Below are positions 16,754 through 25,471 of a DNA stretch of 63,483 nt, one piece after another (the first letter of the stretch is position 1; each line of letters starts with the position of its first letter). The DNA is from an uncultured Olsenella sp. (GTDB taxonomy: Bacteria; Actinomycetota; Coriobacteriia; Coriobacteriales; Atopobiaceae): the NCBI GenBank assembly GCA_900314535.1, contig OMVT01000009.1, positions 1 to 63,483 on the forward strand, given 5' to 3'. A program made the translations under genes and the position numbers. The notes under the pieces were generated by a model. It saw nothing but the letters and a program-made list of their open reading frames with translations. It had not been told where the DNA came from and ran no database searches.

Positions 16754-17158
16754 CTATGCCGCTCTTGAGGCATGCCTGTGCAGCCTGCGCAGGGCATGCT
16801 CCTGGCGCTGTCGTCGCGCCTGCCAGCCCCGCTGGAGAAGCATCCTCTCGCGCCTGACCTCTTCGAGCTCACGGCGGAGCCCGGCATTATCGAGCTCGAG
16901 CCGGGCTATCTCGGAAGCGGCATCATCGCTTCCCGCAGCGCCAAGCTTCCCTTCGCGGGCGCGGCAGACAAGACGGCGAAGGTCTTCCCTGCGGTAGAGC
17001 GTGCTGCGCGATACAGCCGATCGCTCTGCGACAGAGTAGAAGGAGACGGGCTCATGCTGGACAAGCAGCTCCGCTACAGCCCTGCCCACTCTGATAGAGA
17101 TGCTCTCGCTCATATCCTGCGGCACGCTGATGGTGCAAGCTGAATCATGCTCGTTCAT
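16754..17158 (-). CDS. DUF6262/TnpC-like helix-turn-helix protein
   Basis: Protein of 134 residues with a predicted helix-turn-helix (VSFYSVAERSAVSRSTLYRREDLRRLV, about residues 40-66) and a C-terminal coiled coil rich in Arg, Glu and Leu. This order resembles DUF6262 and TnpC of Tn554-type elements, which normally accompany tyrosine recombinases. No recombinase is present here, so it is either an orphan remnant of an integrative element or a resident regulator. The ATG at 17158 has GGGGAGGG upstream. Its place 144 bases from a tRNA gene, a frequent integration site, supports the remnant idea. Function unknown. Confidence 0.6.
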   Translation of the reverse strand: MNEHDSACTISVPQDMSESISIRVGRAVAELLVQHEPVSFYSVAERSAVSRSTLYRREDLRRLVCRAREGKLGAAGSDDAASEIARLELDNAGLRRELEEVRRERMLLQRGWQARRQRQEHALRRLHRHASRAA

Positions 17159-17401
17159 GTTCCCTCCCCTTCCTCTGGGATGCTGGTCTTCTCTGGAAGG
17201 CTCTTCCTTCCGGCACCATATTCTTGCACCGAAAAGGCAGCTCAAAGGCGAGATTGCCGAAATGGGACGAATGAGACTATGGAAGGTTGCCTTCATGTCG
17301 AGTTGAGCCGCATTGGGAGCTTTCCCACCATAGCCTCCAACAGAAAGCGACGCCCAGATGCAGCTCTGGACGGCGCAGGTCAAGACATTGCGAATGCTCT
17401 G

Positions 17402-17734
17402 CTATTTTCTGATGAACTTCTGGTCGCTCTCAGGCATGCCCGCCTCATCCGAGACATAGCGCTCGAACGTCATGTGCAGGTCGTACTTGTCGCGCAGCTC
17501 TGCAATCGTCTTCATCATCGGCGATGCATGGTGGGCATCGATTGCCGCCTGGTTCTCCCAGGAGTCGATCAGAAGGACGGTCTCCGGGTCGTCGAAGGAG
17601 ACCCAGTACTCATAGCGGAGATTGCCCGTTTCAGCACGGATGGCATCGACCGTACCCGACGCTTCCATCTCCTCGGCGAACTTCTTTGCGCTGCCGTCTT
17701 TTCCCGTATACCTCAGATTGACCGTGATAGCCAT
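17402..17734 (-). CDS. antibiotic biosynthesis monooxygenase (ABM) domain protein
   Basis: Small cytoplasmic protein of 110 residues with the dimeric alpha/beta-barrel ABM fold (YgiN-like). Typical elements are the AITVNLRYTGKDG strand, the ETGNLRYEYWVSFDDPETVLLIDSWEN core and the HHASPMMKTI helix. Relatives are quinol monooxygenases or heme-linked enzymes; the exact reaction cannot be read from sequence. GGAGGAGACGCA precedes the ATG. It begins 43 bases downstream of the AKR-acetyltransferase fusion on the same strand, so the two may form an operon concerned with carbonyl or quinone stress. Confidence 0.75.
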   Translation of the reverse strand: MAITVNLRYTGKDGSAKKFAEEMEASGTVDAIRAETGNLRYEYWVSFDDPETVLLIDSWENQAAIDAHHASPMMKTIAELRDKYDLHMTFERYVSDEAGMPESDQKFIRK

Positions 17735-17777
17735 TGCGTCTCCTCCATCTCGCTTGGCACAGCCTATAGTTTCGACT

Positions 17778-19130
17778 CTACAGCTCCCTCAGCACCCGCG
17801 CCGGCACGCCGCCGCAGACGGTATTGCTTGGGAGGCCCTTTGTGACGACAGCCCCCGCTGCGACGACGACGTTGTCGCCGATCGTCACGCCTGGAAGGAT
17901 CGTCGCATTGCCGCCGATCCAGCAGTCCTTGCCTATCGTGACCGGACGGGCCGTCGTGATCAGATACCTCGTCCCATCCGCCCTCGTCCCGAAACGCTTC
18001 GACGCGTCCGTATTGTGCTCGCCGCAGCAGATCTTCGCATCGGGAGCGATGAGAGTGCAGTCCCCTATCGTTATGAGATTCGAATCGAGGAATGTGCAGT
18101 TCATGTTCACGAGGACATCGTCGCCGAGGCTGATGTGCACGCCGTACGTACAGCGGAAGGGAGCCATAAGGACAGCACGTGCTCCCATATCTCCCAGGAG
18201 CTCCTCTGCAATCTTGTGCTGCTCTTCCGGATTGTCCGTTCCGTTGAACTGGCGCAGGCGCTCCGGCTTGCGGCTGCCCGGAATCGGCACGATCCAGGGC
18301 TTCTTGCAGAGCATCCAGGCAAGCGATATCTGGACATCGGCTGCATGATGCTTCTCGGCGAGCTGGGCGATGAGCTCGACCAGCGGACGTGCACGCCTCT
18401 CGCCTTCCTCGGTGTACTGGAGCATGCCGAGACGGTAGTCCTGTGCACCTTCGAACTTGGTCTTCGACGAGTAGGCGCCTGTCAGGAATCCGTTTGTCAA
18501 CGGCAAGAAGGCGACAAGCGCCACATCGAGCTCCTCGAGCACCGGGAAGAGCGGCTCATGCCATCCTGCCATGATCGAGTAGCGGTTCTCGACAGCAGCA
18601 ACCGGGCAGACCGCATAGGCGCGGCGCAGATACTCTTCGTTTGCCTCCGAGATGCCCCAGGCACGGATCTTGCCTTCCTTCATGAGATCGGCCATGGTGG
18701 AAGCGACCGTCTCAGGCTCGACCTTGGGATCGATGCAGTGCTGGCAGCAGAGATCGATATGGTCGGCCTGAAGGCGCCTGAGGCTTCCCTCGGCAGACTT
18801 CCTGATGGTCGCAGGCGAAGAATCCATCACAAGCGTGCGGTCGGCAGCATGCTGGACGCCGAACTTCGAGGCGATGACCACGCTGTCACGGACCGGCGCA
18901 AGCGCTGCTCCCACGACATCCTCGTTGTGGGCCTTCGTGCCATCGGGACGCATCCCGACATAGCACTCGGCCGTATCGAAGAACGTATAGCCCATCTCAT
19001 AGGCTTCGCGCACGACACGCTCAGCCTCGGCATCCGGCATCAGGTCTCCGCTTGCGTGCGTGAGTCCCATGCAGCCCATGCCCAGAGGCGATACCTCGAT
19101 GCCACTCTTTCCCAGTACCCGCCTCTCCAT
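17778..19130 (-). CDS. aldo/keto reductase fused in frame to a maltose/galactoside O-acetyltransferase
   Basis: One 450-residue frame. Residues 1-292 are an aldo/keto reductase with the catalytic tetrad D52, Y57 (FDTAECY), K89 (IASKFG) and H131 (CQHC), ending at the NADP-contacting IPGSRKPERL. From about 293 it becomes a hexapeptide acetyltransferase of the Maa/LacA type ([64 protein letters not shown]). The reductase lacks its last 30-40 residues and the transferase its first 20-25, as expected from a deletion that joined two genes. Both cores look intact. The ATG at 19130 has GGAAGGG upstream. Confidence 0.85.
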   Translation of the reverse strand: MERRVLGKSGIEVSPLGMGCMGLTHASGDLMPDAEAERVVREAYEMGYTFFDTAECYVGMRPDGTKAHNEDVVGAALAPVRDSVVIASKFGVQHAADRTLVMDSSPATIRKSAEGSLRRLQADHIDLCCQHCIDPKVEPETVASTMADLMKEGKIRAWGISEANEEYLRRAYAVCPVAAVENRYSIMAGWHEPLFPVLEELDVALVAFLPLTNGFLTGAYSSKTKFEGAQDYRLGMLQYTEEGERRARPLVELIAQLAEKHHAADVQISLAWMLCKKPWIVPIPGSRKPERLRQFNGTDNPEEQHKIAEELLGDMGARAVLMAPFRCTYGVHISLGDDVLVNMNCTFLDSNLITIGDCTLIAPDAKICCGEHNTDASKRFGTRADGTRYLITTARPVTIGKDCWIGGNATILPGVTIGDNVVVAAGAVVTKGLPSNTVCGGVPARVLREL

Positions 19131-19272
19131 CTTTGTGCCCTTCCTGGTCCCGGAGCCGAAGTCCCCTCCGGCATCCCCGCCGCGCCTCTTCGGGGATGCA
19201 GGGATCCTCTTCCTGACGATTTCAGTGCAAGGGCAAGGGGACAAGATCCCGCCTGCTGATTCTGCAGGTCGC

Positions 19273-19290
19273 TATACGTTTCACGTATAC
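19273..19290. promoter_or_regulatory. inverted repeat upstream of the AKR fusion, candidate operator
   Basis: TATACG-TTTCA-CGTATA (6-bp perfect arms), with a further GACGTATC half just downstream. It lies 143 bases upstream of the reductase start, in a 370-base gene-free region, and resembles operators of TetR-type regulators. No regulator gene is adjacent. Confidence 0.4.
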
Positions 19291-19499
19291 GGAGACGTAT
19301 CTAATCTCTGTCTTCTGCGCAGCATGCTGTATCCAGCATTCAGGGCTTTCCGCCCATAGTCTGCAGCTTCAAGGACGGGATGAGATTGCTGGTCATAGCG
19401 TAAGACACTTGATAGCTATGCACCATGCGTTCAGCAGAGCACCCCAGCGCCAGATCCGGCGGCGGGAATGTCCCTTCTGGAATGCTGGCTTCCGGGGCT

Positions 19500-20213
19500 C
19501 TAGACGCGCTTCCTTGCATCGGCATTCACACGCTCGTTCCAGCCTTCTGGCATGCAGCCGCAAGCACGCATGGCAACCGTCGCTTCTGCCATCGCCTGAT
19601 AGGCAAGGTCCACACCGGCGCCATCTGCAACATACTGCGCTGCATGGTCCGAAGCGATGCCGAGACGGTCTGCCTCTGCGGCGGCATCGATGTTTGCGCC
19701 GAGGAATACGAACTCCCATCCCTGGCGCTGATAGCCCTCGGTCATCCGCTTCACGCGTGCATAGGTATAGCGGTGGCTTGCATTCTCGTAGCCATCGGTG
19801 ATTACGACAAAGACGACATGCTCAGCACGAAAGCCCTCTGGCTGATAGCTCTGGACCTTTGCCGTATGGGAGATGGCGCCACCGAGCGCATCGAGCAGTG
19901 CCGTGGAGCCGCCTGGCTCGTAGTCACACCTATTCAGCGGACGCACATGCTCGATGGGGACACGGTCAAGCGCGACACGCGTGCCATCGCTGAAGAACAC
20001 GGCAGAAACGTTCGCCTTGCCATCCGCCTCCCGGTTCTTCCTGAGCATGGAGTTGAAGCCGCCAACCGTATCCTTCGCCAGATCGTACATGGAGCCCGAC
20101 TCGTCGACGACAAAGACAAGCTCCGTGAGCCCTTGCTGCACCTTCCCATGAAGCTTCAGGACATCATGTGTGCCGGACCCGTTCCTCTTCTGGAAGTCTG
20201 CATGCTGAGACAT
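19500..20213 (-). CDS. von Willebrand factor A domain protein
   Basis: Soluble protein of 237 residues with a vWA fold. The MIDAS metal site is complete: FVVDESGS (D37, S39, S41), GGSTALLDALG (Thr) and VITDGYENAS (Asp). There is no signal peptide or membrane segment, so it is cytoplasmic. Residues 1-30 are a poorly conserved lead and the C-terminus ends in basic residues. The ATG at 20213 follows AGAGGAGC. It is encoded 109 bases downstream of the macro-domain protein on the same strand. From memory this vWA type is often found beside that macro-HTH type; the function of the pair is unknown. Confidence 0.82.
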   Translation of the reverse strand: MSQHADFQKRNGSGTHDVLKLHGKVQQGLTELVFVVDESGSMYDLAKDTVGGFNSMLRKNREADGKANVSAVFFSDGTRVALDRVPIEHVRPLNRCDYEPGGSTALLDALGGAISHTAKVQSYQPEGFRAEHVVFVVITDGYENASHRYTYARVKRMTEGYQRQGWEFVFLGANIDAAAEADRLGIASDHAAQYVADGAGVDLAYQAMAEATVAMRACGCMPEGWNERVNADARKRV

Positions 20214-20322
20214 ATCTGCTCCTCTCTGGTGGCCTTGGCCGCCCTGACCTCGTGCTGCCACGAGTCTAGGAGAGGGAGCCTCTCTGCAGGTAGCCTCCGA
20301 GGCGACATCCAGGAAGAGGGCT

Positions 20323-21384
20323 TCAGGCGACACCCAAGAGCTGCTGGTCATGCTTGAAGAGCGCATAGTTGATCTCGTCGATATCGCAGATGCCATGCCC
20401 GATATAGAACTCGACGATCACATCGAACTTGCTGTTGTGCGCAAGCGAGTAGCCGGCACGCCTCAGCAGGAGCTCTGTCTGATCGAGATCGAGCCCGAGC
20501 GCTACGGCAAGCGCAAGCACGACCCGCTTGCTGGGATGGATCTTGCCCGACCGGAGCTTGCTGAAGTACTGCCTCGTGAGATTCGCACGGTTATAGACCT
20601 CAGCATCCGTCATGCCCCTTGCATCGATCATGGAGAGCAGGGTCTCCGGAAACGAGGCGTCGAGATTGCGGAGAAGATCGTCGAGCTCGTCTTCAGGAGT
20701 TGCCTCGTAAGCGCTTGGCATGGGTGCCGAGGCAGAGAGCGGCGCCCCTCCAGAGGAGGTGTCTTCGTCGAGGAGCTCGAGCTCGCGCCTGCGGCTGCGC
20801 CTGTCCTTCTGCATTGCCTCGTCGACATAGGTCTCGCCGATGTATTCCTCGAGGTCGCGGTCGAGCTTCCGCGCTGCCTTCGTCGCGTCATGGCCGAAGA
20901 CGCAGAGATAGACATCCATATCGGGAGCATCCGGCTTGGCTTTGGCCTCTTCTGTGAGCCAGCTGCGGATAGCCTCTGTGGCAATCTCGAGGGCAAGGCT
21001 CTTCGGGCAGCCGAAGATGCCAGACGAGATCAGCGGGAAGGCGATCGAGGTGGCACCGAGCTTCCCTGCCAGATCGAGCGAGCTCATGTAGCAGCCCGAA
21101 AGAAGCTGCCGCTTCCGTGAGTCCGGGCCCGGCATCGCATCCCACCGGGGCCCTGCCGTATGGATGACCCAGCGCGCCTGGAGCGCAAAGCCCGGTGTCG
21201 CAACAGCACTGCCGCATGCGACATGGCCGATCTTTGCACAGGCAGCCTTCATCTGCTCTTCACCGGCTGCGCGGAAGATGGCACCACAGACACCGCCGCC
21301 CATGATGAGGCGCTCATTGGCAGCATTGACGATTGCATCGACCTTCATATGGGTGATGTCCTGGCGGACAATCGAAAGAGGCAT
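20323..21384 (-). CDS. macro-domain protein (ADP-ribose hydrolase type) with C-terminal helix-turn-helix
   Basis: 353 residues. Residues 1-185 form a macro domain: AIVNAANERLIMGGGVCGAIFRAAG contains the ADP-ribose-binding Asn and glycine loop, and PLISSGIFGCP is the second phosphate loop. Such domains remove ADP-ribose from proteins or deacetylate O-acetyl-ADP-ribose. After a charged linker (190-235), residues about 240-310 look like an XRE-type helix-turn-helix (MTDAEVYNRANLTRQYFSKLRSGKIHPSK), followed by a conserved-looking tail (SKFDVIVEFYIGHGICDIDEINYALF). AGGAG precedes the ATG. It leads the two-gene unit with the vWA protein. Confidence 0.83.
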   Translation of the reverse strand: MPLSIVRQDITHMKVDAIVNAANERLIMGGGVCGAIFRAAGEEQMKAACAKIGHVACGSAVATPGFALQARWVIHTAGPRWDAMPGPDSRKRQLLSGCYMSSLDLAGKLGATSIAFPLISSGIFGCPKSLALEIATEAIRSWLTEEAKAKPDAPDMDVYLCVFGHDATKAARKLDRDLEEYIGETYVDEAMQKDRRSRRRELELLDEDTSSGGAPLSASAPMPSAYEATPEDELDDLLRNLDASFPETLLSMIDARGMTDAEVYNRANLTRQYFSKLRSGKIHPSKRVVLALAVALGLDLDQTELLLRRAGYSLAHNSKFDVIVEFYIGHGICDIDEINYALFKHDQQLLGVA

Positions 21385-21454
21385 GGCACTCCTATCGCAG
21401 AAGAGATCTCTTCCTACGATACCCGACTGCCACGGCAGGAATGAATTCCGGCCC

Positions 21455-22081
21455 TCAGTGGCGGTAGTAGAAGACCGCTATCTGTGTCCGGCTCCTGAGC
21501 CCCAGCTTTGCCAGAATCGACGAGATGTGGTTGCGCACGGTGCCTTCGCTCATGCAGAGCGCGGCAGCAATCTCTGCGTTGCTCAGGCCGTCTGCGATGC
21601 TTGCAACCACTTCGCGCTCCCTGTCTGTAAGGCAGGAAAAGGCAGAAAGATCGTGCTCTGACGGTGCCTGCTTCTGCGAAAGCGTGGCAGCACGCGCCAG
21701 CACCTCCCCCTCGAGCACGCTCTGCCCTGCCATCACGGAGCGCAGGGCGGGAGCAATCGTAGCCACATCCTGCTTGATAAGGTAGCCACGGGCACCGAGC
21801 TTCAAGGCCTGCACGATATAGTCGTCGTCCGAAAACGTCGTGAGGAAGACGATCCGCGCAGAAGGATCTTCTTCGAGCATCCGCTCTGCTGCAAAGAGCC
21901 CATCCTTTCCCGGCATCTGGATATCGAGAAGGGCAATGTCTGGATGGAGCTGAGAGAAGAGGGATACTGCCTCTTCCCCGCTCGTGCCGGTGCCGATGAC
22001 GTCGATATCGGGTTCTGCACCCAGAATCGTTGCAAGCGACCTCACGACGATTCTGTCATCATCCACGACGATAATCCTCAT
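21455..22081 (-). CDS. NarL/LuxR-type response regulator
   Basis: 208 residues. The receiver domain (1-120) has the acidic pocket VVDDD, phospho-acceptor D53 (LLDIQMP), the switch Thr in FLTTFS and the conserved Lys in GYLIKQD. The LuxR-type helix-turn-helix (about 145-205) carries LTDREREVVASIADGLSNAEIA and MSEGTVRNHISSILAKLG. The start codon overlaps the stop of the histidine kinase by four bases, so the kinase and regulator are translationally coupled. The most probable target is the divergent ABC-2 exporter, whose promoter region holds two inverted repeats. Confidence 0.92.
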   Translation of the reverse strand: MRIIVVDDDRIVVRSLATILGAEPDIDVIGTGTSGEEAVSLFSQLHPDIALLDIQMPGKDGLFAAERMLEEDPSARIVFLTTFSDDDYIVQALKLGARGYLIKQDVATIAPALRSVMAGQSVLEGEVLARAATLSQKQAPSEHDLSAFSCLTDREREVVASIADGLSNAEIAAALCMSEGTVRNHISSILAKLGLRSRTQIAVFYYRH

Positions 22082-23178
22082 GCCTGCCTCCTTCGGGGGA
22101 TGGATGCAAAGACCGAGAACTGCTTTCCGTCGGCTGTGACGGCAAATGTGCCGCCCAAGCTCTCGACACGCTCACGCATGCTGCGAAGGCCCATGCCCTG
22201 CTCTTCGAGCTCGGACGCCTCTTCGGGCACCGCTCCATCATTGACAATCCTGAGCTGCCAGATGCCTGGCATCTCGGCCACATGCACAGAAGCGCGCCCC
22301 GCCCGGGCATGCCGTGCTGCATTCGTGAGCGCCTCCCGCGTCACCGCCACAAAGCAGCGGAAGACCTCCCGGGGCGGCAGCTCCTCTATCCCGCAGTCGA
22401 CCGCGACCTCGGCGATGCCGCTTTCCCTGCCGAGCCGGTTGAGCTCTGTCCCAAGATCGTGTGCCGAATCATCGAGCGCATGCACGCTCGTACGCATCGA
22501 GCTCAGCGCTTCGTTGAGACCGCCTGAGAGCTCTTCGAGCTCCCCTGTCGCTGCCGCATCGTCTCTATGCACGACCTTCAGCGCTTCGACTTCAAGCACG
22601 AGACGCGTGAGCATATGCCCTACCGAATCGTGGATCTCTCTTGCAATGCGCGTGCGCTCAGCAAGCGCTGCTGCCTGCGTCTCCGAGACACGGGCATCCT
22701 CGAGCTCCTGCATCTTGCCTCTGAGCGCAAGCACCTTGTCGGAGAGATCGTCCTGTGTCTCGTGCAGCTTCTCTCCAAGCGCAAGTTCCTGCCCGCAGCG
22801 CCAGGAGAGCGCTTCGGCCAGAACAGTGATTGCAAGAAGAAGGAAGGCTTCACCCAGAGACGCTCTGCCCGCTGCCCAGGGGATGAGGGCACAGGCAGGA
22901 CCCGCCCAGGCAAGCCACTTCCATCCCGAGCGCGGCAGGTCATAGGCAAGGAGCGGAAGTGCCGCTCCGGCCCCAGGCACGCTGGCCAGAAGAATGCAGG
23001 ATGCACAGCTCAGGCAAGATGCAGCCCTAGGCACACGTCCGCAGATGAGCTCGTAGGCAGCGCTTGCGCAGACTGCCAATAGCAGTGCACTCACTGTCTG
23101 AACAGGCGCCTCGCCCGCCAGCGCAGCCAGCGCCAGGCAGGCAAATCCCATCAGTGTCTTGTCAGCCGCTCTCTCCAT
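22078..23178 (-). CDS. sensor histidine kinase (HisKA_3/NarL type)
   Basis: 366 residues. The N-terminal 125 residues hold four or five hydrophobic segments with very short loops, so the sensor is probably intramembrane. A coiled coil (about 135-175) leads to the HisKA_3 phospho-acceptor motif REIHDSVGHML (H183). The HATPase domain shows TREALTNAARHA (N-box), the short G1 region of NarL-type kinases and GMGLRSMRERVESLGG. I chose the ATG at 23178; it lacks a ribosome binding site, but TATACT (23185-23190, minus) lies directly upstream, suggesting a leaderless message. An ATG at 23208 is the alternative. Confidence 0.85.
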   Translation of the reverse strand: MERAADKTLMGFACLALAALAGEAPVQTVSALLLAVCASAAYELICGRVPRAASCLSCASCILLASVPGAGAALPLLAYDLPRSGWKWLAWAGPACALIPWAAGRASLGEAFLLLAITVLAEALSWRCGQELALGEKLHETQDDLSDKVLALRGKMQELEDARVSETQAAALAERTRIAREIHDSVGHMLTRLVLEVEALKVVHRDDAAATGELEELSGGLNEALSSMRTSVHALDDSAHDLGTELNRLGRESGIAEVAVDCGIEELPPREVFRCFVAVTREALTNAARHARAGRASVHVAEMPGIWQLRIVNDGAVPEEASELEEQGMGLRSMRERVESLGGTFAVTADGKQFSVFASIPRRRQA

Positions 23179-23238
23179 GGGACAAGTATAAGCGCAGATG
23201 CCCTCCATCCTTTTCAGCCGGAGGAAAGCATGAGCAGA

Positions 23239-23278
23239 CCATGACAAATGTCATGGTGCAGGTGGTGACGGAGGTCAC
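23239..23278. promoter_or_regulatory. two inverted repeats between the two-component system and the ABC-2 operon
   Basis: CCATGACA-AA-TGTCATGG (23239-23256, 8-bp perfect arms) and GTGAC-GGAG-GTCAC (23265-23278). TGACA...TGTCA symmetry is common for NarL-type regulators of ABC-2 exporters. The sites lie 60-100 bases upstream of the exporter ATPase and about the same from the kinase start, so one element could serve both. Confidence 0.6.
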
Positions 23279-23337
23279 TTCCGAAAGGCACGCCGTTCCC
23301 TGAGAATTGCATCAGCAGCCTTGGAAAGGAGTCCACC

Positions 23338-24291
23338 ATGGAATCCAGCACACCCGTCGTCCACATCGACAACCTCGTGAAGCGCTACGGCGAGCTCGTT
23401 GCCGTAGACCATCTCTCCCTCGATATCATGCCTGGCGAGATGTTCGGACTCTTGGGTCCCAACGGCTCCGGCAAGACGACAACCATCAACTGCATCCTGC
23501 AGCTTCTGACCTATGACCATGGCAAGATCGAACTCTTCGGCAAGCCCATGAAGCCCACAAGCTACGACCTCAAGCGCCACATCGGAGTCGTGCCCCAGGA
23601 GGTTGCCGTCTTCGACGAGCTCACGGTACGCGAGAACGTGGACAGCTTCTGCGCGCTCTATGTGCCAGACCGGACGCAGCGCCGTGCACTGGTGGATGAC
23701 GCTATCGCCTTCGTAGGACTCGAGAAATTCGAGAAGTTCCGCCCGAAGAAGCTCTCGGGTGGACTGCTCCGTCGCCTCAACATCGCCTGCGGCATCGCGC
23801 ACAGGCCCGATCTCATCATCCTCGACGAGCCGACAGTCGCGGTCGACCCCCAGAGCCGCGAGTCCATCCTCTCCGGCATCGAGCGCCTGAATGCAGAAGG
23901 CGCGACCGTGATCTACACCTCGCACTACATGGAAGAGGTAGAGCGCCTCTGCAGCCGCATCATGATCATGGACCATGGACGCTCGGTCGCAAGCGGAAGT
24001 GCAGACGAGCTCAAGGGCATGATCGGCACCGGCGAGAAGATCTCGATCGAGGTCGGCAGCATGGACGAGACAACGCTCGAGCAGCTGCGCTCGCTTGAAC
24101 TTGTGCGCCGCGCAGAAATGGCAGACGGCATGCTCCGCGTCCAGTGCGCCGCTGGCGCCCACAATCTCCAAGACATCCTCGCCGTGCTTGCCGGAGCGCA
24201 CATCGCCTATGGCCGCGTGCTTTCGGAACCGCCGACCCTGAACGATGTCTTCCTCGAGATCTGCGGACGAGAGCTCCGCGACGAGGCGTAA
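23338..24291 (+). CDS. ABC-2 exporter ATP-binding protein
   Basis: 317 residues. Walker A GPNGSGKT (40-47), signature LSGG (KKLSGGLLRRL, where the usual Met/Gln positions are altered), Walker B LIILDEPT and the H-loop SHYMEE. A C-terminal 90-residue extension after the ATPase core is typical of the drug/lantibiotic exporter group (CcmA/NatA-like). GGAAAGGAG precedes the ATG. First gene of a three-gene operon with two permeases. Control by the divergent kinase/regulator is likely. Substrate unknown; peptide antibiotics or membrane-active compounds are typical for this arrangement. Confidence 0.9.
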   Translation: MESSTPVVHIDNLVKRYGELVAVDHLSLDIMPGEMFGLLGPNGSGKTTTINCILQLLTYDHGKIELFGKPMKPTSYDLKRHIGVVPQEVAVFDELTVRENVDSFCALYVPDRTQRRALVDDAIAFVGLEKFEKFRPKKLSGGLLRRLNIACGIAHRPDLIILDEPTVAVDPQSRESILSGIERLNAEGATVIYTSHYMEEVERLCSRIMIMDHGRSVASGSADELKGMIGTGEKISIEVGSMDETTLEQLRSLELVRRAEMADGMLRVQCAAGAHNLQDILAVLAGAHIAYGRVLSEPPTLNDVFLEICGRELRDEA

Positions 24292-24301
24292 GGAGGCAGC
24301 C

Positions 24302-25471
24302 ATGCTTGCAAGCTTCAAGACCTGTGTCCTTGCGCTTGTGCGCGACAAGGCGCTCCTCGTCTGGGCCCTTGCCTTTCCGATCATCCTGACCTGCATCTTC
24401 ATGGGCATGTTCTCAGGATTCGACGATGCCTATGCGATGGTCGGCTCCACGCTCGGCGTCGTGCACGACGAGAACTTCGAGAAGGCAGCAGGCCTCGATG
24501 CGACGCTCGCTTCCATCTCCGACACAGACTCGGAGAGCCACATCGCAGACCTCGTCTCTTTCGAGACAGAAGAGGAAGCAAAGGACGCAGCCGATGCAGG
24601 AAGAATCGATGCCTACCTCACCGTCTCAGATGACGGAGTGCCCGAGCTGCATGTGAGCGCCTCGAGCCTGAGCGAGCATGGAAACCTCCCCGCCTCGGTG
24701 CTGACCGAAGTGCTCGATACCTACGTGAGGATGCGCTCTGCGATCGAACACATCACAGCGCTGCGCCCCGATCTTGTGCAGTCAGGGGCAGCGCTCGCTG
24801 CTTTCCAAGCAGGAGCTGTGAGCACGGTACGCCTCACCGCCACGAAGACGGCACCCGCCCCGGATGTCCGCTACTACTTTGCCCTTCTTGCTATGGCAGC
24901 AGGACTTGGTGCCTCAGCTGCCATGCAATCGGTGAGAAGGCTTCTGCCCGAGGCAGGACCTGTCGGCGCGCGTACGACGCTTGCCTCGACGCCCCGCTGG
25001 CGCATGCTTCTGGGCACGCTTCTCGGCACTTGGCTCTGCGAGTTTGCCTGCATGTTCGCAGCCTTCCTCTTCATGCGCTTCGTCGCCGAGGTCGATTTCG
25101 GCGACAATGCAGCGCTTGTCCTTCTTGCCATCTTCCTCTCGGCGCTCGTGGCCTGTGCAGCAGGTGCCCTCCTCGGCACGATCCCTGCCATGGAGAGCGG
25201 CATGGTCTCAGGCCTTACCTGCCTGCTCTCGCTCTTCACGGGGCTCTATGGCCCGGCCTCGCAGTCGCTTGCCGACCTCGTCGAATCCTCGGTGCCTTTC
25301 CTTGCCTATGCAAATCCGCTCTGGGAGATGACGAACTGCTTCTATGCCCTGCTCTACTATGACACGCTCGATGCCTTCCAGGCACGCTGCACAGCCCTTG
25401 TCCTCATGGCGCTGGCATTTTTCGCCCTGGCATCCTTCGGTATGAGGAGGATCTCTCATGAGCACCTTTAA
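24302..25471 (+). CDS. ABC-2 type permease
   Basis: 389 residues. One membrane segment near residues 17-37 (ALLVWALAFPIILTCIFMGMF), a large extracellular domain (about 38-190, acidic), then five or six membrane segments to the C-terminus. This is the ABC-2/YhgE-like layout of drug exporters. TAAGGAGGCAGCC precedes the ATG at 24302. It starts 10 bases after the ATPase gene and overlaps the second permease by 14 bases, so the two permeases probably form a heterodimer. Confidence 0.87.
   Translation: MLASFKTCVLALVRDKALLVWALAFPIILTCIFMGMFSGFDDAYAMVGSTLGVVHDENFEKAAGLDATLASISDTDSESHIADLVSFETEEEAKDAADAGRIDAYLTVSDDGVPELHVSASSLSEHGNLPASVLTEVLDTYVRMRSAIEHITALRPDLVQSGAALAAFQAGAVSTVRLTATKTAPAPDVRYYFALLAMAAGLGASAAMQSVRRLLPEAGPVGARTTLASTPRWRMLLGTLLGTWLCEFACMFAAFLFMRFVAEVDFGDNAALVLLAIFLSALVACAAGALLGTIPAMESGMVSGLTCLLSLFTGLYGPASQSLADLVESSVPFLAYANPLWEMTNCFYALLYYDTLDAFQARCTALVLMALAFFALASFGMRRISHEHL

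Noticed and set aside
17622..19259. 545-codon plus-strand frame opposite the AKR-acetyltransferase fusion.
   Set aside because: A shadow of the real gene; no motif or start signal.
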